This document shows, piece after piece, positions 11,430 to 23,630 of a stretch of 64,000 bases of DNA; positions within the stretch are counted from its first letter, which is position 1, and the number at the start of each line of letters is the position of its first letter. The stretch spans positions 5,704,001 through 5,768,000 of the forward strand of contig CM070581.1 in assembly GCA_036346355.1 (NCBI GenBank), given 5' to 3'. This DNA is from Rhipidocladum racemiflorum (taxonomy: Eukaryota; Streptophyta; Magnoliopsida; Poales; Poaceae). A program made the position numbers and the translations under genes. The notes beneath the pieces are model-generated. The model was not told where the DNA came from. It did no database searches and worked only from the letters and a program-made list of their open reading frames with translations.

Positions 11430-12800
11430 ATGTAGTCTTTGGTAGGCAGCGATGCTCGTTCGACAAAGCGAGGGCGAAACTTCGAGAAGAGGGAAAATGA
11501 TTTATTGGAAAGAAAGCATGGCGCAGATAGGAGTACTCGCTTCAAAGCGTAGAATTTACTGCGATTGATCGATGTTCCAGTCTTTGGTGAGCTCCGACCA
11601 TATCCGCATCGCGAGCGACAAACCCGGTAGCCGTAGACATGACCGTGTAGGGTCCTTCCCACCTTGGGGAATTCACTTGTTGGCCTTGACCGTCTTGAAC
11701 TCTTCGTAAGACCATGTCGACTTGTAGGAGCCCTAGGTCGGACTGCCTTAGCTGCATGCCTCACGAAGAGCTTGTAGGTAAATTGCAGAGGCCGAACAGC
11801 GCTCCCGTTCGGCGTAATCGCTCGGCGAGGTCGGTCGACGAGGCGCTCAACCTCTTGATCGATGGAATCGATCAGTTACTGCACCAGGGAACCCGGCCAC
11901 GATTTCGTGAGCGAATGGCCTCCGCACCGTGAACGAGTTGGAAAGGCGTCTACTTTGTGGCTCGACTTGTAAGTGGGCGGATAGACCAAAGAACGGCGGG
12001 AAGCTCCTCCACCCACTTGCTTTGCTTGTCTTTGGTTGAGGGTCTTAAAGACTCTCTTTTTTATGCACTGGACTAGCTGCCCATTTGCTTTCGCTCGGTA
12101 TTGCTCCGTTACTCTGTGGATGTGCCACGAGCGAAAGCAGACCTTGGTCCCGACCTCCTCACGATAACTTTGGAAGCAGTTCCTTTGGTGGCCCAGTCCC
12201 ATATTATGCGTGATAAGGCGGTTGGGTACCCGAACCGGGTTACCACGTTGCTGCGGAGGGAACCTCTTGGCGCTGGGCCGAGATGGTCGAGACGCAGGCT
12301 CGGCCTCTATCCACTTAGTGAAAGTGTCGATGGCCACGAGCAAATGCTTGCTGACCTTCGACCTCGGGAAAGGGTCCAGGGCGTCGAGCCCAGTCGAGAA
12401 TGTCCACGCAGCGGTATGGTTTGTAGGGCATATCTTAGGTTGGCCGGAGTTTCGCGAGCATGGAACTGGCATGCTCGGCCGGTCGTCTGATTGACCGCGT
12501 CCGTCAAGGCCGTCGGCGATGAGTAACCCAATCGGAAGGCTTTGCTCACAAGCGTTACGAAGGACGAATGAGCTCCGCACATTCCTTCGTGGATATCACG
12601 AAGAAGGTAATCGCAGCCTTCCTCCTGGGAGGCGCATTTGGAAAGGATTCCTAATCGCCTTTCGGTATAGTCGCCTTCGATCAGTCTGTCTTGAGAAGAT
12701 CGCCTTGTTAGCCAGAGCAGCTCGGCTTCTTCCTCGGGCAATGTCCCATGCGCAAGGTATTGGATGAATGGCGTCATCAATTTGCGCTTCTTTCGAGAAT
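11430..12800 (-). pseudogene. Element A integrase remnant
   Basis: Minus-strand pieces show WMTPF-like start with PFIQYLAHGTLP (12775), EEGCDYLLRDIHEGMCGAHSSF (histidine half of the HHCC zinc site), HLLVAIDTFTKWIEAEP (first catalytic Asp of DDE) near 12335, GTKVCFRSWHIH, and a C-terminal WEGPYTVMSTATGF segment at about 11660. The order matches Tat integrase, with many frameshifts. The end of pol lies about 11430. Confidence 0.7.
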
Positions 12801-13339
12801 GAGACCCTACCGCCCGGTCTCACAGTGCCTCCTCTTCGAGAGGGAATGGAGGGCTTATGTAGGTGCTCGGCCGAGCACCCCGCCGGAGCCGGCGGTTTGG
12901 GAGGAACCGACCTTAGACATTTGGTCGGCCAGGATTATCCTTCCTGGGGATGTAGATTACTTGAAATTCTTGAAGTATTTCTCCATCTTCCTTACTTGCC
13001 GGCCAGGTCTGGCGCCATTGAGGTATCGAACAACGATACTCCTTGTTGACCTGGTTCACGACCAGCGTAGATAATCGCCCTTCCACGGTGAGCGTTGGAC
13101 TCTAGCGATTTGCATGCCGGAAGTCGGCCAAAGGCCTTCGTGCTCGCGCGTTGTTAGTCGCGGCGAAATGTAGTTGGATGGCGTCACATCGCTCTCCGTC
13201 GGGAGACCAAGATGACGCCAGCCCAGGCCAGTATGCTCGGGATCCGAGTCAAATACAAGGTCCAGGAGTTTCCCCTCGAATCATTGGTCCCTGGTGGTGG
13301 TGCGGGCCGACCGATTACGCCACGAAATCAGCCAGGACT

Positions 13340-13795
13340 TGTGATTTTATCGCCCGTCTTGGTGAGAATACTGGCTTTCGAACTCGGCGAGTTCCATTGC
13401 CCACTTGGCTATGTCGACCACTTTGGCGTCCTGATTTTTCAGATTTCCCTGAGTGGGAAGCCGGTCGGCCTGATCTTGTGTGCTTGAAAGTAGTGGCGCA
13501 ACTTCCGGGAGGCCATCGATGTGAATGGTACAGTGGTTTACGGACCTCGGGTAATGCTTCCTTTGGTCCATGAAGTACTTATCCGTAATAGATAGGTCGG
13601 GGTACCATCTCTTTCTCTTGCCAACACCGAGCTCACCGCGTCTTGAGTTCTTGCCAGGTATAATAGCAATTCTTCCCCTGAGTAGGTGACGAGGACGGGG
13701 CGGCTTGGAGAGGAGTGCTGTTTTAGCTCTTTGAGCGCGATCGGCTTCCTCCGTCCATGTGAAGCCATCATGTTTGCGGGAGGGCTTTAAAGAAA
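13340..13795 (-). pseudogene. Element A RNase H remnant
   Basis: The frame ending at 13538 contains ALKELKQH, EELLLYLA.TQDAVSSVL and RERDGTP, the start of the Gypsy RNase H domain. The frame ending at 13347 continues with DIAKWAMELAEF, which in Tat elements precedes the second (archaeal-type) RNase H. Stops and shifts separate the pieces. Confidence 0.7.
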
Positions 13796-14079
13796 GGTAG
13801 TCCTCGCTCCCCGATCGGGAGGCAGAACCCGGCTTAAAGCGGCCATCCTCCCGGTCGAGCTTGTACTTCCTTTACGCATGTGGGCGACCTCATGTTCTCA
13901 ATGGCTTCGATCTTCTGCAGGTTAGCCCCAACGCCATGTGGCCCGACCATGTAGCCGAGCACCTTGCCACCTCTTCACGCCGAATCACGCATTTTTACGG
14001 ATTTAGCTTTATTCGATGCTTATTGAGGTTCTGAAGAAGTTTCTTCTAAATCGGCCAACGTGACACTGAAGTATACTCT

Positions 14080-14700
14080 TGCTCTTGACAACTATGTAAA
14101 TACATATACCTCCAAATTTACGAACCTATTTGTACGTGAAAGTCTTCGCATGAGGCGTTGAAAGGTTGCTCCGCATTTCAGGCCAAAGAAAGACATGGTG
14201 ATATAGCGTATGGTACGAGCAGGGTGATGAAGGAAGTCTTTCCCTCGTCTTGGCGCGACAGTGATCGATGATAGCCTGAATAGGCGTCTAGGAAGCTCAT
14301 GGTGCCCGCTGACCCGCTTGCGTCGCGATCCACCAATTGGTCTATCGCGAGGCAGCGGATAGTTGTCTTTTAGACGCATTTGCGTTCAAACCCGTGTGGT
14401 CGGCCATTACGCGCCCACTTGCCTCCTTTCTTCTCGACCAGGACTGGATTGGCTAGCCACTCAGTGCTCAATCTCTCGATGAAGCCCGGCTTTTAGGGAG
14501 TTTATCAAGTTCCTCCAGGATGATTGCTTGTTTTTTAGGGAAAAGCGTCTAAGTTTACGTCTCAGCTGGTTTTTGTCGAAATTTGAACCTTCTTTGCACA
14601 TGCTTTCGACCACCTCCCTTGGGACCCGGGCATGTCGGATGGTTCCCAGCGAACACATCCGACCTTGCTCGGAGGAAAGTACGAGCTCGAGTTCCTATTT
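14080..14700 (-). pseudogene. Element A reverse transcriptase remnant
   Basis: Minus-strand segments include GVPREVVESMCKEGSN with KQLRRF-like text at 14640-14540, then LKDNYPLPR (14370), a HHPARTIRYITMSFFGLK block and GATFQRLMRR near 14150. These are the ordered motifs of Ty3/Gypsy reverse transcriptase, from the N-terminal VP.E.. anchor to just before the catalytic YVDD, which is seen only as EVYVFT at 14092. At least four frame changes interrupt it. Confidence 0.72.
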
Positions 14701-14989
14701 GGGATCTAGGAAGATCCCAAATGAGCGACATTTGGCCGGTTCCGACTCGTTGAGCGGAGCGACCTTTGATCTCTCCTCGGGTTGGAGGGCAAGTTTAGGC
14801 CGAATGCTTCGGCTCTTGGTCGTGGGCATGGCGGGCAACTGGCCCGGAAACCATATCCAGCGCTCTTTAAATCGCAATTGAGTGCGGACTTGTGGTTCGC
14901 AGCCAGTTATGACTCCGTTTGGCCCGGGAATCTTTAGGGCAGTCACAGCGTGATGCGGCGGCCATGAACTTGGCCAAGGCGGCCTGCCG

Positions 14990-15530
14990 AGGATGGCGTT
15001 GTAGGCCGACTAAAGTCTACCACCTCGAAGGTGATTAGCTCCGTTTAAGTTACTTGGGCCGCCCGAAACTTACGGGCAAGGCGACCTGCCGAGAGGTTTG
15101 ATCGAGGTGCCCGGGACTATCCCGAAGAAGGGCACGGCCACACTCTTGATTTTGGAGCGAGGAATCAGCATCTCGTCCAATACCTTGGCTGCAATAAGGT
15201 CAAAGAGCTCCCGGAGTCTATGAGGACCCGGCAATCGAGTATTGTGGTAGGGTTCCACGACCATCGGAAGCCTGCGAGGTTTGGTCATCCCCAAGGGACA
15301 ATCGTCTCTCGAGAATGTGAGGATACCTCCAGAGCCATTTAATTTCTTGCCGACCGAGGCTTACCCTCAGGTGACATGGTGCACTTCCCTTGCAGCCTCC
15401 TTTAAGTCCCAGAAGCGGGACTTGTAGTGCGGAAGAGCCCCGAAGATGGCCGCTATGTGATTCCTTAGTTCTTGATATTCCATTTCATCCTCACTTTCCT
15501 CGTGACATGTTTTCCTTTGTCGTTTTCACC
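14990..15530 (-). pseudogene. Element A gag tail and aspartic protease remnant
   Basis: On the minus strand, 15500-15330 encodes a segment resembling the end of Tat Gag (a LRNHIAAIFGALPHYKSR stretch, then EVHHVT), followed at about 15240-15000 by FDLIAAKVLDEM and IPRSKIKSVAVPFFGIVPG, which match the region after the catalytic DSGS of the retroviral-type protease. The primer site is less than 100 bp from the gag tail, so the Gag core (about 400 residues in relatives) is deleted. Several frames are needed to read through, so no product is expected. Confidence 0.6.
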
Positions 15531-15590
15531 TGTTCAGGCGTCGGCATGGGACCCCTGCCATAAAAGCCTCAGGCGGTAGGTCCACGTTCG

Positions 15591-15602
15591 CAGACGGCGC
15601 CG
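15591..15602 (-). other. Element A primer-binding site
   Basis: Just inside the 5' LTR the minus strand reads GGCGCCGTCTG. Tat/RIRE2-type elements have TGGCGCCGT here, complementary to the 3' end of tRNA-Asp. The leading T appears lost. Confidence 0.55.
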
Positions 15603-15603
15603 G

Positions 15604-16237
15604 TATCGGCGATTGGAGAAGCGGGCTCCCGTCGAGCTTACTTGTTGAATGGGGATCAACAGAGCCCGTCGCCGCAGATCGAAGAGAGCGTTCGGCGGCG
15701 AGGTCGGGGAGGCCGGAAAAAAGGGGGACGCGGTGTTTTTTATCCTGGTTCGGGCCTCTCACCGCCAGAGATAATGACCCTACTCCCAGTGTATTGTGTT
15801 CTATCTTTCGTGTACTCCCTCACATGAGATCTTGAGGGGTTTAAATACTATGACTAGAGATGCGAAAAAAATGCGCGCCTCGGGGATCACGCTATGCATC
15901 CATATCCGTGATCTTGCCCTTGATTCCGCGTTATTTGAATTTGGGTATGATTTCCCTTGATCTCCGGTGATTGGTTGCCTCCTTCCTTCCTCGCATGGCT
16001 CTGTTGGGCCCTCAGGCCAAGACACCCAGCGGCAGTCGTGGCCTCCACGAGCATGCTTGCTCGTGGGGGTGTGTTTGGTGCTTAGCGAATGGAGGGCGCC
16101 AGCCAGCGTATGCTCGGAGGAGAAGGAGGGATGCTCGTTTCGTTCTCCCGAGCATCTTCCCTTAGTGCCGCTTGGTCGGCGGGTTTAGCTTTTCACGGGG
16201 GTACCGTGGTCTTTTGCCAGATAGCCAATCCCCGACA
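15604..16237 (-). repeat. Element A right LTR (5' LTR)
   Basis: Second copy of the LTR, 634 bp. Inner end reads TATCGGCGATTGG, a changed form of TGTCGACGATTGG. Outer end CCCCGACA at 16237 is followed by the TSD ACAAT. Confidence 0.82.
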
Positions 16238-16803
16238 ACAATGTTAAGTGTTTACAAATAAGATGATTTACATGATGGGAGATGTTATTGCCATGATTGA
16301 TGTTCTTGTTGTCCATTGCAATATGCTTGCTGAGTTTCGAACTCACGCTTGTGTTTTCTTGTTGTTTTAGGTACCATGAGAACGGCATGCGGGAAAGGGG
16401 AATAGTCACACGCCCACACGTAGCTTCACCATATTGATTCCCCAAGTCATTCTATTAGTTTGATAATAAATTGCGTGTGATGATCATTGATTTAAGGCTT
16501 AGCTTGCTTAATGAGAGTTTTATTGTTCGTTTGACACTTGTAGACATTAAGTGCTTGATGATAGTCTTATTTTGTCGTTAAGACTCTATTTCTTGCTGTT
16601 TTAGATGTCTCTCATATTGCCTTATAATGCTATACTGTTGTTACTCCTTAAATTCATGTTAAAACAAAGGAGGTGCTGCCGAAATCTCGGTTTTTAGCCT
16701 ATGCGCCTTTGCTGGAATTTTATGTTAATTGTGGTATTTAGATGTTGTTTAGCTTATGTTTGGTAGCATTCAGGCATATTAAATAACGGGGTGTTACAGC
16801 AAT

Positions 16804-19322
16804 TCAACTATTTTTATTCAATATAGGGCCTAACGGTCGAAAGTTTTTACTAAATAGACATCATAAGCCTTGAATAGATTACATTACCAAAAGACTCCAC
16901 AGGCAGGCCTGAGCAAAGATAAAGACCTAAAACCAAATAAGATCTTCATCTACGATTCCTGGTACTCGCCAGCATCTTGGAATTCTAAAATGGGCGGGGG
17001 TTTGTAAGGGTGTGTGCGACAGTACTCAACAAGTCGCACGGAGATATTTCTGAATATTACATGTAAATGGGCTACAAAGGATGGCAATAGGTTTTAAGTA
17101 TTTGGATGCAGTTTTATTTCTAATATCATTTTACCTTTGAAACACAAATCATAAATAAGTAGTAAGGTGGGTTTCCATAAATTCAACAACATTAACCAAG
17201 TTCTCCAAATTCCAAAGTGATTACTTGAGCTAGGTTACGGGAGTCACTCCAGTTCAAACTTAACTTCATTAACCGAAAGTATAGCGTAATCGATTACCAT
17301 TTGATTAACTCTGCAGATGTGCTCAGCTTTATCCACAATATATCTACGACCTTTAATGCCAACGTACGAGTTAACATGCAACTTAAATGCATGTGGCCAG
17401 TCCAAGATTATCATAGCATTTCGTTAAATCATTCCTGGATCCAGTTATTAACTGATAGGCATGAACACTACATTAGAACCCACTGTTCTAATGAGTACCT
17501 ACCGTTGTGAGAATCGGCGAATGACACTACGGTATATTCCCGTTCCACCCCTTTAGTATACTTCACTGCGGGAAGGCTGATCCCCATTCTCCACCGAGAA
17601 TGGTACCATCAATTTAATCAAATTTTCCAGGAGATAATCAATGTACTGAGCTATGTCAGGATCAGGCCCACTGACCAGTCCGACTTGTGGTTGACTGCAG
17701 TCTTAAGTTATTTACTTTGCTCAAGGGGGTTATTAACCTTACATTGCCAAAGATCAAGCCTTAAACATTTCGCAAGCCCATTTATTACCAACATGTACCA
17801 CCCACCATACCAACCGAGGCATTAATTATCAGTCGGGGATCGGACTCAATCCACCTCGTGGGTAGCCCAATACTGTCCCCCTGATTGTAGCACTTTTACA
17901 AACTTTGAGCCGACGACTCGACAATATTTATTTCCATTTTAAAACATTTAAACTAGCTAACATGAATAATAATTAACTAACATGGCATAATTAATCATCT
18001 AGGGTTAATCAAGGGTTTAATAGGGTTCAACAGTGTCAAGGAGTTTGAGGAATTTCGGCATTAACTAGGCATCATGTCATTCTAATATAACGAGTTTTAA
18101 TATTTCAACATACAGCAAAATAATATGATAAAAATTAATTATTAATTATAACAGCCATGATTTTATGTGCAATATGATTAAAGGAGTGCGGGTTGTCTTG
18201 CTCGGCGGCGAAATCGGCTAAATCGTAGTGGGCGGAGTCATACTTAGCTTCCGACTAGTCCAGCTCCTGCTCCAGGTACTGCTCCTGCGGTGGTTTGACG
18301 GTCGAATCTAGCGCAAAAGAGGAGAATAACATAAATAAACGAAAAACAATAATCGAAAATGAAAACGGAATTCAAAACAGAAACCGAAAACCAGGCTGGA
18401 AGAGAACAGAGGGTAAAGTGGCCATTTTAGAATTTTGGGAGCTTCGGATTGTGGAGCGGATGTCATTTTTGGACTCAGTGGCACGAAACGGTTCAGAATA
18501 TGTATTTGTGGGGTTTCTGGGTTTTTCCGAGATTTTTCTGGATTTAAAAACGAATTTCAGATTTAATTAATTAAATTAAAATCCGAACAATTGGAAAAAT
18601 GGCTAAACAGTAGTGGGCTGGCTTTCGGCGATAAATCCGGCCAAACGGCCCATTCGGCCGTCGGCCCAGGGCGCGCATGCTGGCGAGGCCTCGGTTGGGC
18701 CGGCCCAGTGCAACGCTAGGCAGGGTGGGCGAGCGCGGCCCAGTCGAGCTGCTGGCCCACTCAGGCGATGCAGGGGGGCTAGGTTTAGGGTTTGCAGTGG
18801 GGCGGCGGTGGCTTGCGCGGGGTGGCGCGGCGCAGCGGCTGAAGCCGAAAGCGGGGAGGGACAGGGAGAGGTGCTCACCACTGAGAGGGCGAGGCAGGGC
18901 GAGTTTGGACGGCTGGGGCGGAGGGGCTTATATAGCCGCGGGGGAGAGAGAGAGGGGCAGCGATAAGGCGAGCTTGTGGCAGCGACACGCGGCGCAGCGG
19001 GTCAAGCAGAGCGGCGGGGCGACGTCCATGGTTGGGCGGTCGACCGGGGACCAAGCGGCGCGGCCAGGCGAGGCACGCGCGAGGCAGCGTGAGTGACGTC
19101 GGAGCCGGAGGCGACGGGTCAGCCCGGGGGCTGGATGGGCCACACGCAGGCTAGCGGCGATGGGCCGGCTTGGGCCAGAAAGCAGGCTATCGGCCCAAGA
19201 CGCAAGGAAAAACGGCCCAAGGCAAAGAGAAATCAAATCCAAATTCAAATTTCGAATTCAATAAAAATGCAATTAAGATCCAAATTCGAATTTAAATCGC
19301 TTTGAAATTTGGGGTTGTTTCA
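16804..19322 (-). mobile_element. Decayed chromovirus-type LTR-like block
   Basis: The block has the layout of the other long LTRs here: AT-rich left half with a TACTCAACAAGTCGCA motif (compare TACTCAGCAAGTCATGCA in the others), then a GC-rich right half, and an end reading GGGGTTGTTTCA, a probable change of GGGTTGTTACA. A TATATAA box on the minus strand at 18928-18935 in a GC-rich setting fits an LTR promoter. The left end is uncertain; it may include 5127-5150 on the far side of the solo LTR, starting TGTATATTAC. I found no TSD. Confidence 0.5.
18928..18935 (-). promoter_or_regulatory. TATA box of the decayed LTR
   Basis: Minus strand reads GGCTATATAAGCC in a GC-rich context. Confidence 0.45.
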
Positions 19323-19529
19323 ATCTCAGATTTCATGCTCTCAAGAGAGATTCAAACTTCTGATAAAAAAATAAAAATAAAAAAGCAAATTGCTACCATG
19401 CTCTCAAAATTTTTGGTGAGATTTTGATAATTCTTGCCGAAATTTCATTTTTTTGAACTAAGATTTGGTTAGAAATATTGCTTGTAGTACTAGATTTGGA
19501 GTGGTGTGAAAATTATATAAGAGATAACT

Positions 19530-19907
19530 TGACGACGATTTGATATGCCTTATACTATTTGTGGGGACATGTACAGACAACAATTTTAGAAGTTACTCTA
19601 TAAAAAGATGCCTCTTTATCAAAAGACATCTTTTAATGAGAAGACATCTCTTGGAAAATAACAAACTGCTATCACTTTGTCTATTATAAATAGGACTCCC
19701 GCAAGGATTCAAGGACATATTGTGAATGATTAGAGATAACATTAGTTTTTTTAGTTTTTCACTCAAGTTTGTACTCTGTAAACACCTGTAATCCAATAAA
19801 GAAGCAATCTCGTTTCTACTCATTTTAATCCTTGATTTACATTACAAAGGCAACCAAAATTACATTTGTAAACTCAATCTAGGGTTCTCCAGTCTTGAAC
19901 ATCGACA
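19530..19907 (+). repeat. Element B 5' LTR
   Basis: 378 bp, TGACGACGAT to CGACA. A TATAAATA box is at 19685-19692. It matches 39825-40168, best over the last 200 bp. Confidence 0.85.
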
Positions 19908-19921
19908 GTTGGTGCTAGAGA
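19908..19921 (+). other. Element B primer-binding site
   Basis: Directly after the LTR the sequence reads GTTGGTGCTAGAG. It is neither the Met nor the Asp type; the tRNA it matches is not decided here. Confidence 0.45.
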
Positions 19922-19976
19922 AAGGGCCTCCGTCATAATTAAAGGTTGAAAACGGTAAGTATTTTCGCCGAAATCA

Positions 19977-21145
19977 ATGGATGAAGAGAATTTATTCGAT
20001 CTTGCCAACTACGCTCACCTCACCACCAATGACTTCATGGAAGGAGGTAAGTGTAGCTTCTACTCTAAGTATGTTACTGAGGCGGAATTGTCCAAATTAA
20101 CAACTTCATCCAAATCGGATGAGGCCATGCCATGAGCATCATTTCTTGAGGAAAAAGAGTTACTCCGTACCTACCCTTGTCTCAGAGGTAGAGGACCAGA
20201 GCACATGCCATATGGGAGTTAATAATGTACGAACTCACCAGAATGACAATGATTTCTATGAGAGTTTATCTTTAGAAGATTTTTTTTTGAAGTCTTGAAC
20301 TCAGTTATACCCTATTATCATCGTCCGATAAGGGAATAATCACCCCATCCGTCAATTCTGGATTTCACGTTTGCGCAGTCACGGAAGAGATAGAGGCACA
20401 ACGAGTGGAATGGGAACAGCGTGAAACTCAGGAAAAGGCCGTCTAGGAGCAACGCGAGAGGCTCATGATTGCCAAACAAAAGATTGTGGAAGAGGCGAGA
20501 CACCTTTACCACAACAGCCAATAAGGAACTTCACGAAGACCGGATCCCTCGGGGAGTAATCCCCGACATATCCTCCCAATCACGCCGCAGATTCCAAGAT
20601 TGGCGGTAAGGGACATAAACATGGTTCGTAATAGTCCATAGGAGGAAACTCCTGTGGACAAAATTCGCATTATAACTGGAGTAATTTTAAATCAACCCAT
20701 GGATGGAGACAATGTACCGCTTATAAGATCTCTAGCTAGTGATCTGCAAGAAGTTGCTGTAAAAGTACAGAGCGTATCTCTTTCCATAAGGTCTTTGATT
20801 GATTCTCGCGTGGATCATTACTCGTCTGGTCGGCATCAACAAAGCCCTGATCACCAAAGAGGAGTAACCCACATAGAAGAAGTGCTTTTGACAGACTTAG
20901 CCTAGGTGAAAACATTAATCGTGGTCAACGACGACCTCGTTCTCTTGATTACATAGAATAAGTACCTAACGTACGAATACGTTTGGGATTGTATACAAGA
21001 TGCAAAGTCTTTTTTCTAGGACTCAAAAATGTCATTTGGCATGAAAAATTCAAGTCAAGTCCTTTGAAAAGCTATGATAGAACACAAAATCTATCAGAAT
21101 TTCCTCAAATTTATACCACCACCATCCAGCTGTTAGTGGCGATGA
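19977..21145 (+). pseudogene. Element B gag, N-terminal part
   Basis: An ATG at 19977 opens a frame beginning MDEENLFDLANYAHLTTNDF that stops after 53 codons. Later segments include EEIEAQRVEWEQRETQEKAV (20375-20440), a glutamate- and arginine-rich helix, and FLGLKNVIWHEKFK with FPQIYTTTIQL (21010-21130), the conserved start of the retrotransposon Gag core. The core is cut at 21150 by a solo LTR and resumes at 25502. Gag would form the particle; stops and frame changes rule that out here. Confidence 0.65.
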
Positions 21146-23476
21146 GAAGGTGTCGGGACCCGAATGTGCAAATCCGGACTCTCTGTGTATTCAGCACTAG
21201 TCCAGGATCAAGCTAGTGCACACAGTCTCAACATCGGTAAATACCACAATCAAACTCAACGAAATAGTAAAGTACTTTATTGAAAGGGAAATATAACTGG
21301 TTGCTCGACATTATGGTCAAGTTACAAAAGTACGTCTCGCAGGGCTTAAATCTTACTCAAATAAATTTGCAGCGAAAATAAGAAACGTGTGGCGCCAACC
21401 AATATGCCATAGGCAACTGACTGGGCCCTTCCCCTAGTTCGTCGGCTCCTCCTGGAACTCCTCCTCCAGTACTGGCATTGATTCTTCTTCAACTGATGTT
21501 TTGTTGTTGCAAGGGTGAGTACTTTAAAGCACCCAGCAAGTCATGCACAGAATGCAGTCTAATATTCTATATGCATGGCTTATTACAAGGGATAGGCTAA
21601 GATGGTTCTTTTGCAGTAAAGCACATTCATAAATAACAATAATAGATTGAAAGCAATAAAACAGTAATAGCAATAATAACTTCATAAACAATTTCACAAG
21701 TAAAGCAATTATCAGCCTAAAGCTAGTTCATCGATTCCAACCATTTAACCAAAGTCATTATATGAAAATCTAACCCTTGACTGTAATCACCGAGCAGTGT
21801 CTAATATCGTGGACTCGGCTATTCGAATAGGTTGTACACTCTGCAGAGGTTATACACTTTACCCACAAGATGCAATCAAACACCACTAAGGCGAGTGATC
21901 ATAACAAAGCCTTTCCAAAGCTACTTCTAGGCTCGGTACTGTCCGCTAAGGTTTCAACACTGATGGGACTGGTTACCACTCTCATGGACCCCCTCTTGCA
22001 CCATGTGAACCTACCCATAAACTCGGCCTCACACCACCACGACAGTACCAGAGACTAGACATCACAGTTTACTTAGCTAGGTCTGTCCCATTCCAGACTT
22101 GTGGCTGTATGAAGGACTCAGTTCAAATTCTTGCAAGGTTAAGTCCTTAGGGTGACCAAGGCAAGACTACCCAATAATTCACAAGTAACCAAAGTGATAA
22201 AACCAAATGCGACTTCCTAAGTGCCACACCTGGCCCACCAAAACAATCTTGCCACTTGCCTTAGTCTAAATCATTTTATCACCCCGATTAATTACCATGC
22301 ACCACGTGCCATCATTAACATCAACAACACATGTCACAACTTTCATAAACACGTTCCATATCTCATTAAGTCAAGATTAACATTTGATATTCCAAAATGA
22401 TGTCATCGACACGTTGCACGGCCAAGCATACTACATACGGTCTAAATAACCCATGTTGGCGAATTAATAATGTCCAACTAATAATCCATATTCTAGGGTG
22501 ACAAATGATTCATAGCATACAATTAATATTAACAAGGTGGTATACATCAAGTAGGTCATATAACTATTCCCCGAATTAATTAAAAGCATTTTTAATTAAA
22601 CTAGCATAAAATAATTTAAATAAACATAGTTTCAAAAGTGGGATCAATATGGTCAAAGCATAACTTGCCTGGCCCTTGCAATTTTTATTGTTTTTTACTC
22701 TTTATCCTTGATTCTTGATCCTCGATCTTCACTTCCTGGACCTTCAGCTCCGTGGAACGACTTTCGGACGACGCGTCTAACGATTGAAGAAAAAGCAAAT
22801 ACAAACCAACTCAAAAGACACATCAAGTAAAACTCCAAATTAAGAACAAATAGTATTGGGCACAATGGCTTAGATGAAATTGGAAACTCGAATGGATTAA
22901 ATCGGAGGTTTAGACAAAGGAGAACAGGCTTTCGGAAAAACACCGAAAAGGGAAAGACTAATAACTAGGAAAGAAAGAATAATATTCTGAAGAATATTTC
23001 TTCTGAAGTTATTATCTTGATTAGACAGATAAGGACATATGGGCTCTCGATCTATAGATCGGGTCCACAACGATATGTTAGTTCACAGTGATCTAAGCTG
23101 AGGCTCAAGGTTGACTTTTGTTGACTGAACGAAACACGGTCAAACAAAAGAGAGACGGATAGATCGGGCACAGGGGTATGACAGATGGCCAATGGTCTAT
23201 CGACCAAGTCCACGAATGAATTCTCGATTAATGGCAGATTGGGTTTTCAGGGATAAGACAAAGACGGATGGGATCGACATTCATTGCGATCCGATCTGGG
23301 TTTCAGTCATACGTCGAAGAAGAGGATCAACGATGACAAGGCGGCGATGATAAGAAGATGGGGCTGAACTCAATGTGATAGGGCTAGATCACATTAAGGC
23401 GATGGAACAGATAAGGACATCGCACTAGTGGTTTCGCTTATATGCGCGCATGCGATGACAGTGAAAGGAGAGCAAA

Positions 23477-23630
23477 GCGTTAACGGTGAAGCATTAACAG
23501 CAGAATGTTAACGGCAAAACGTTAACGGCGGAACATTAGCGGCGAAACATTAACGGTCGAACGTTAACGGCGAAGCGTTAACGGTGGAATGTTAACGGTG
23601 GAGCGTTAACGGCGCACGTTGACGGCGAAG
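23477..23630. repeat. Minisatellite of GTTAACGGYGRA units within the solo LTR
   Basis: About eleven imperfect units of 13-15 bp, most containing GTTAACGG (variants ATTAACGG, ATTAGCGG, GTTGACGG). YAACGG is the core of many MYB-protein binding sites. Confidence 0.75.

Larger units (their letters stand above)
6881..16237 (-). mobile_element. Element A: Tat-lineage Ty3/Gypsy retrotransposon, complete ends
   Basis: Two LTRs, 6881 to about 7504 and 15604-16237, bound a 9,357-bp element; outer ends TGTCGACG and CCCCGACA are flanked by ACAAT at 6876-6880 and 16238-16242. On the minus strand the order is LTR, primer site, gag remnant, protease, reverse transcriptase, RNase H, integrase, a long region with an oppositely oriented gene, then LTR. 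This is the RIRE2/Grande-like layout of the Tat lineage. Most of gag is missing and pol is broken by many frameshifts, so the copy cannot move by itself. It is inserted inside a solo LTR and is therefore younger than that LTR. Confidence 0.88.
5151..16798 (-). mobile_element. Solo LTR of a chromovirus-type Gypsy element, split by element A
   Basis: The right end is GTGTTACA at 16798 and the left end TATGACAC at 5151 (probably TGTGACAC with one change). Both are flanked by the same 5 bp, GCAAT, at 5146-5150 and 16799-16803. After removing the Gypsy element at 6881-16237 and its extra TSD copy, the LTR is about 2.28 kb. On the minus strand it starts TGTAACACCCCG, as many plant chromovirus LTRs do. 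No internal coding region of its own is present, so it is a solo LTR left by LTR-LTR recombination. Part 5500-5730 is C-rich with short tandem GGAGCGTGGAGCGA units. Confidence 0.8.

Noticed and set aside
18603..19248. GC-rich ORFs on both strands
   Set aside because: Part of an LTR-like GC-rich block with a TATA box; overlapping frames without domains.
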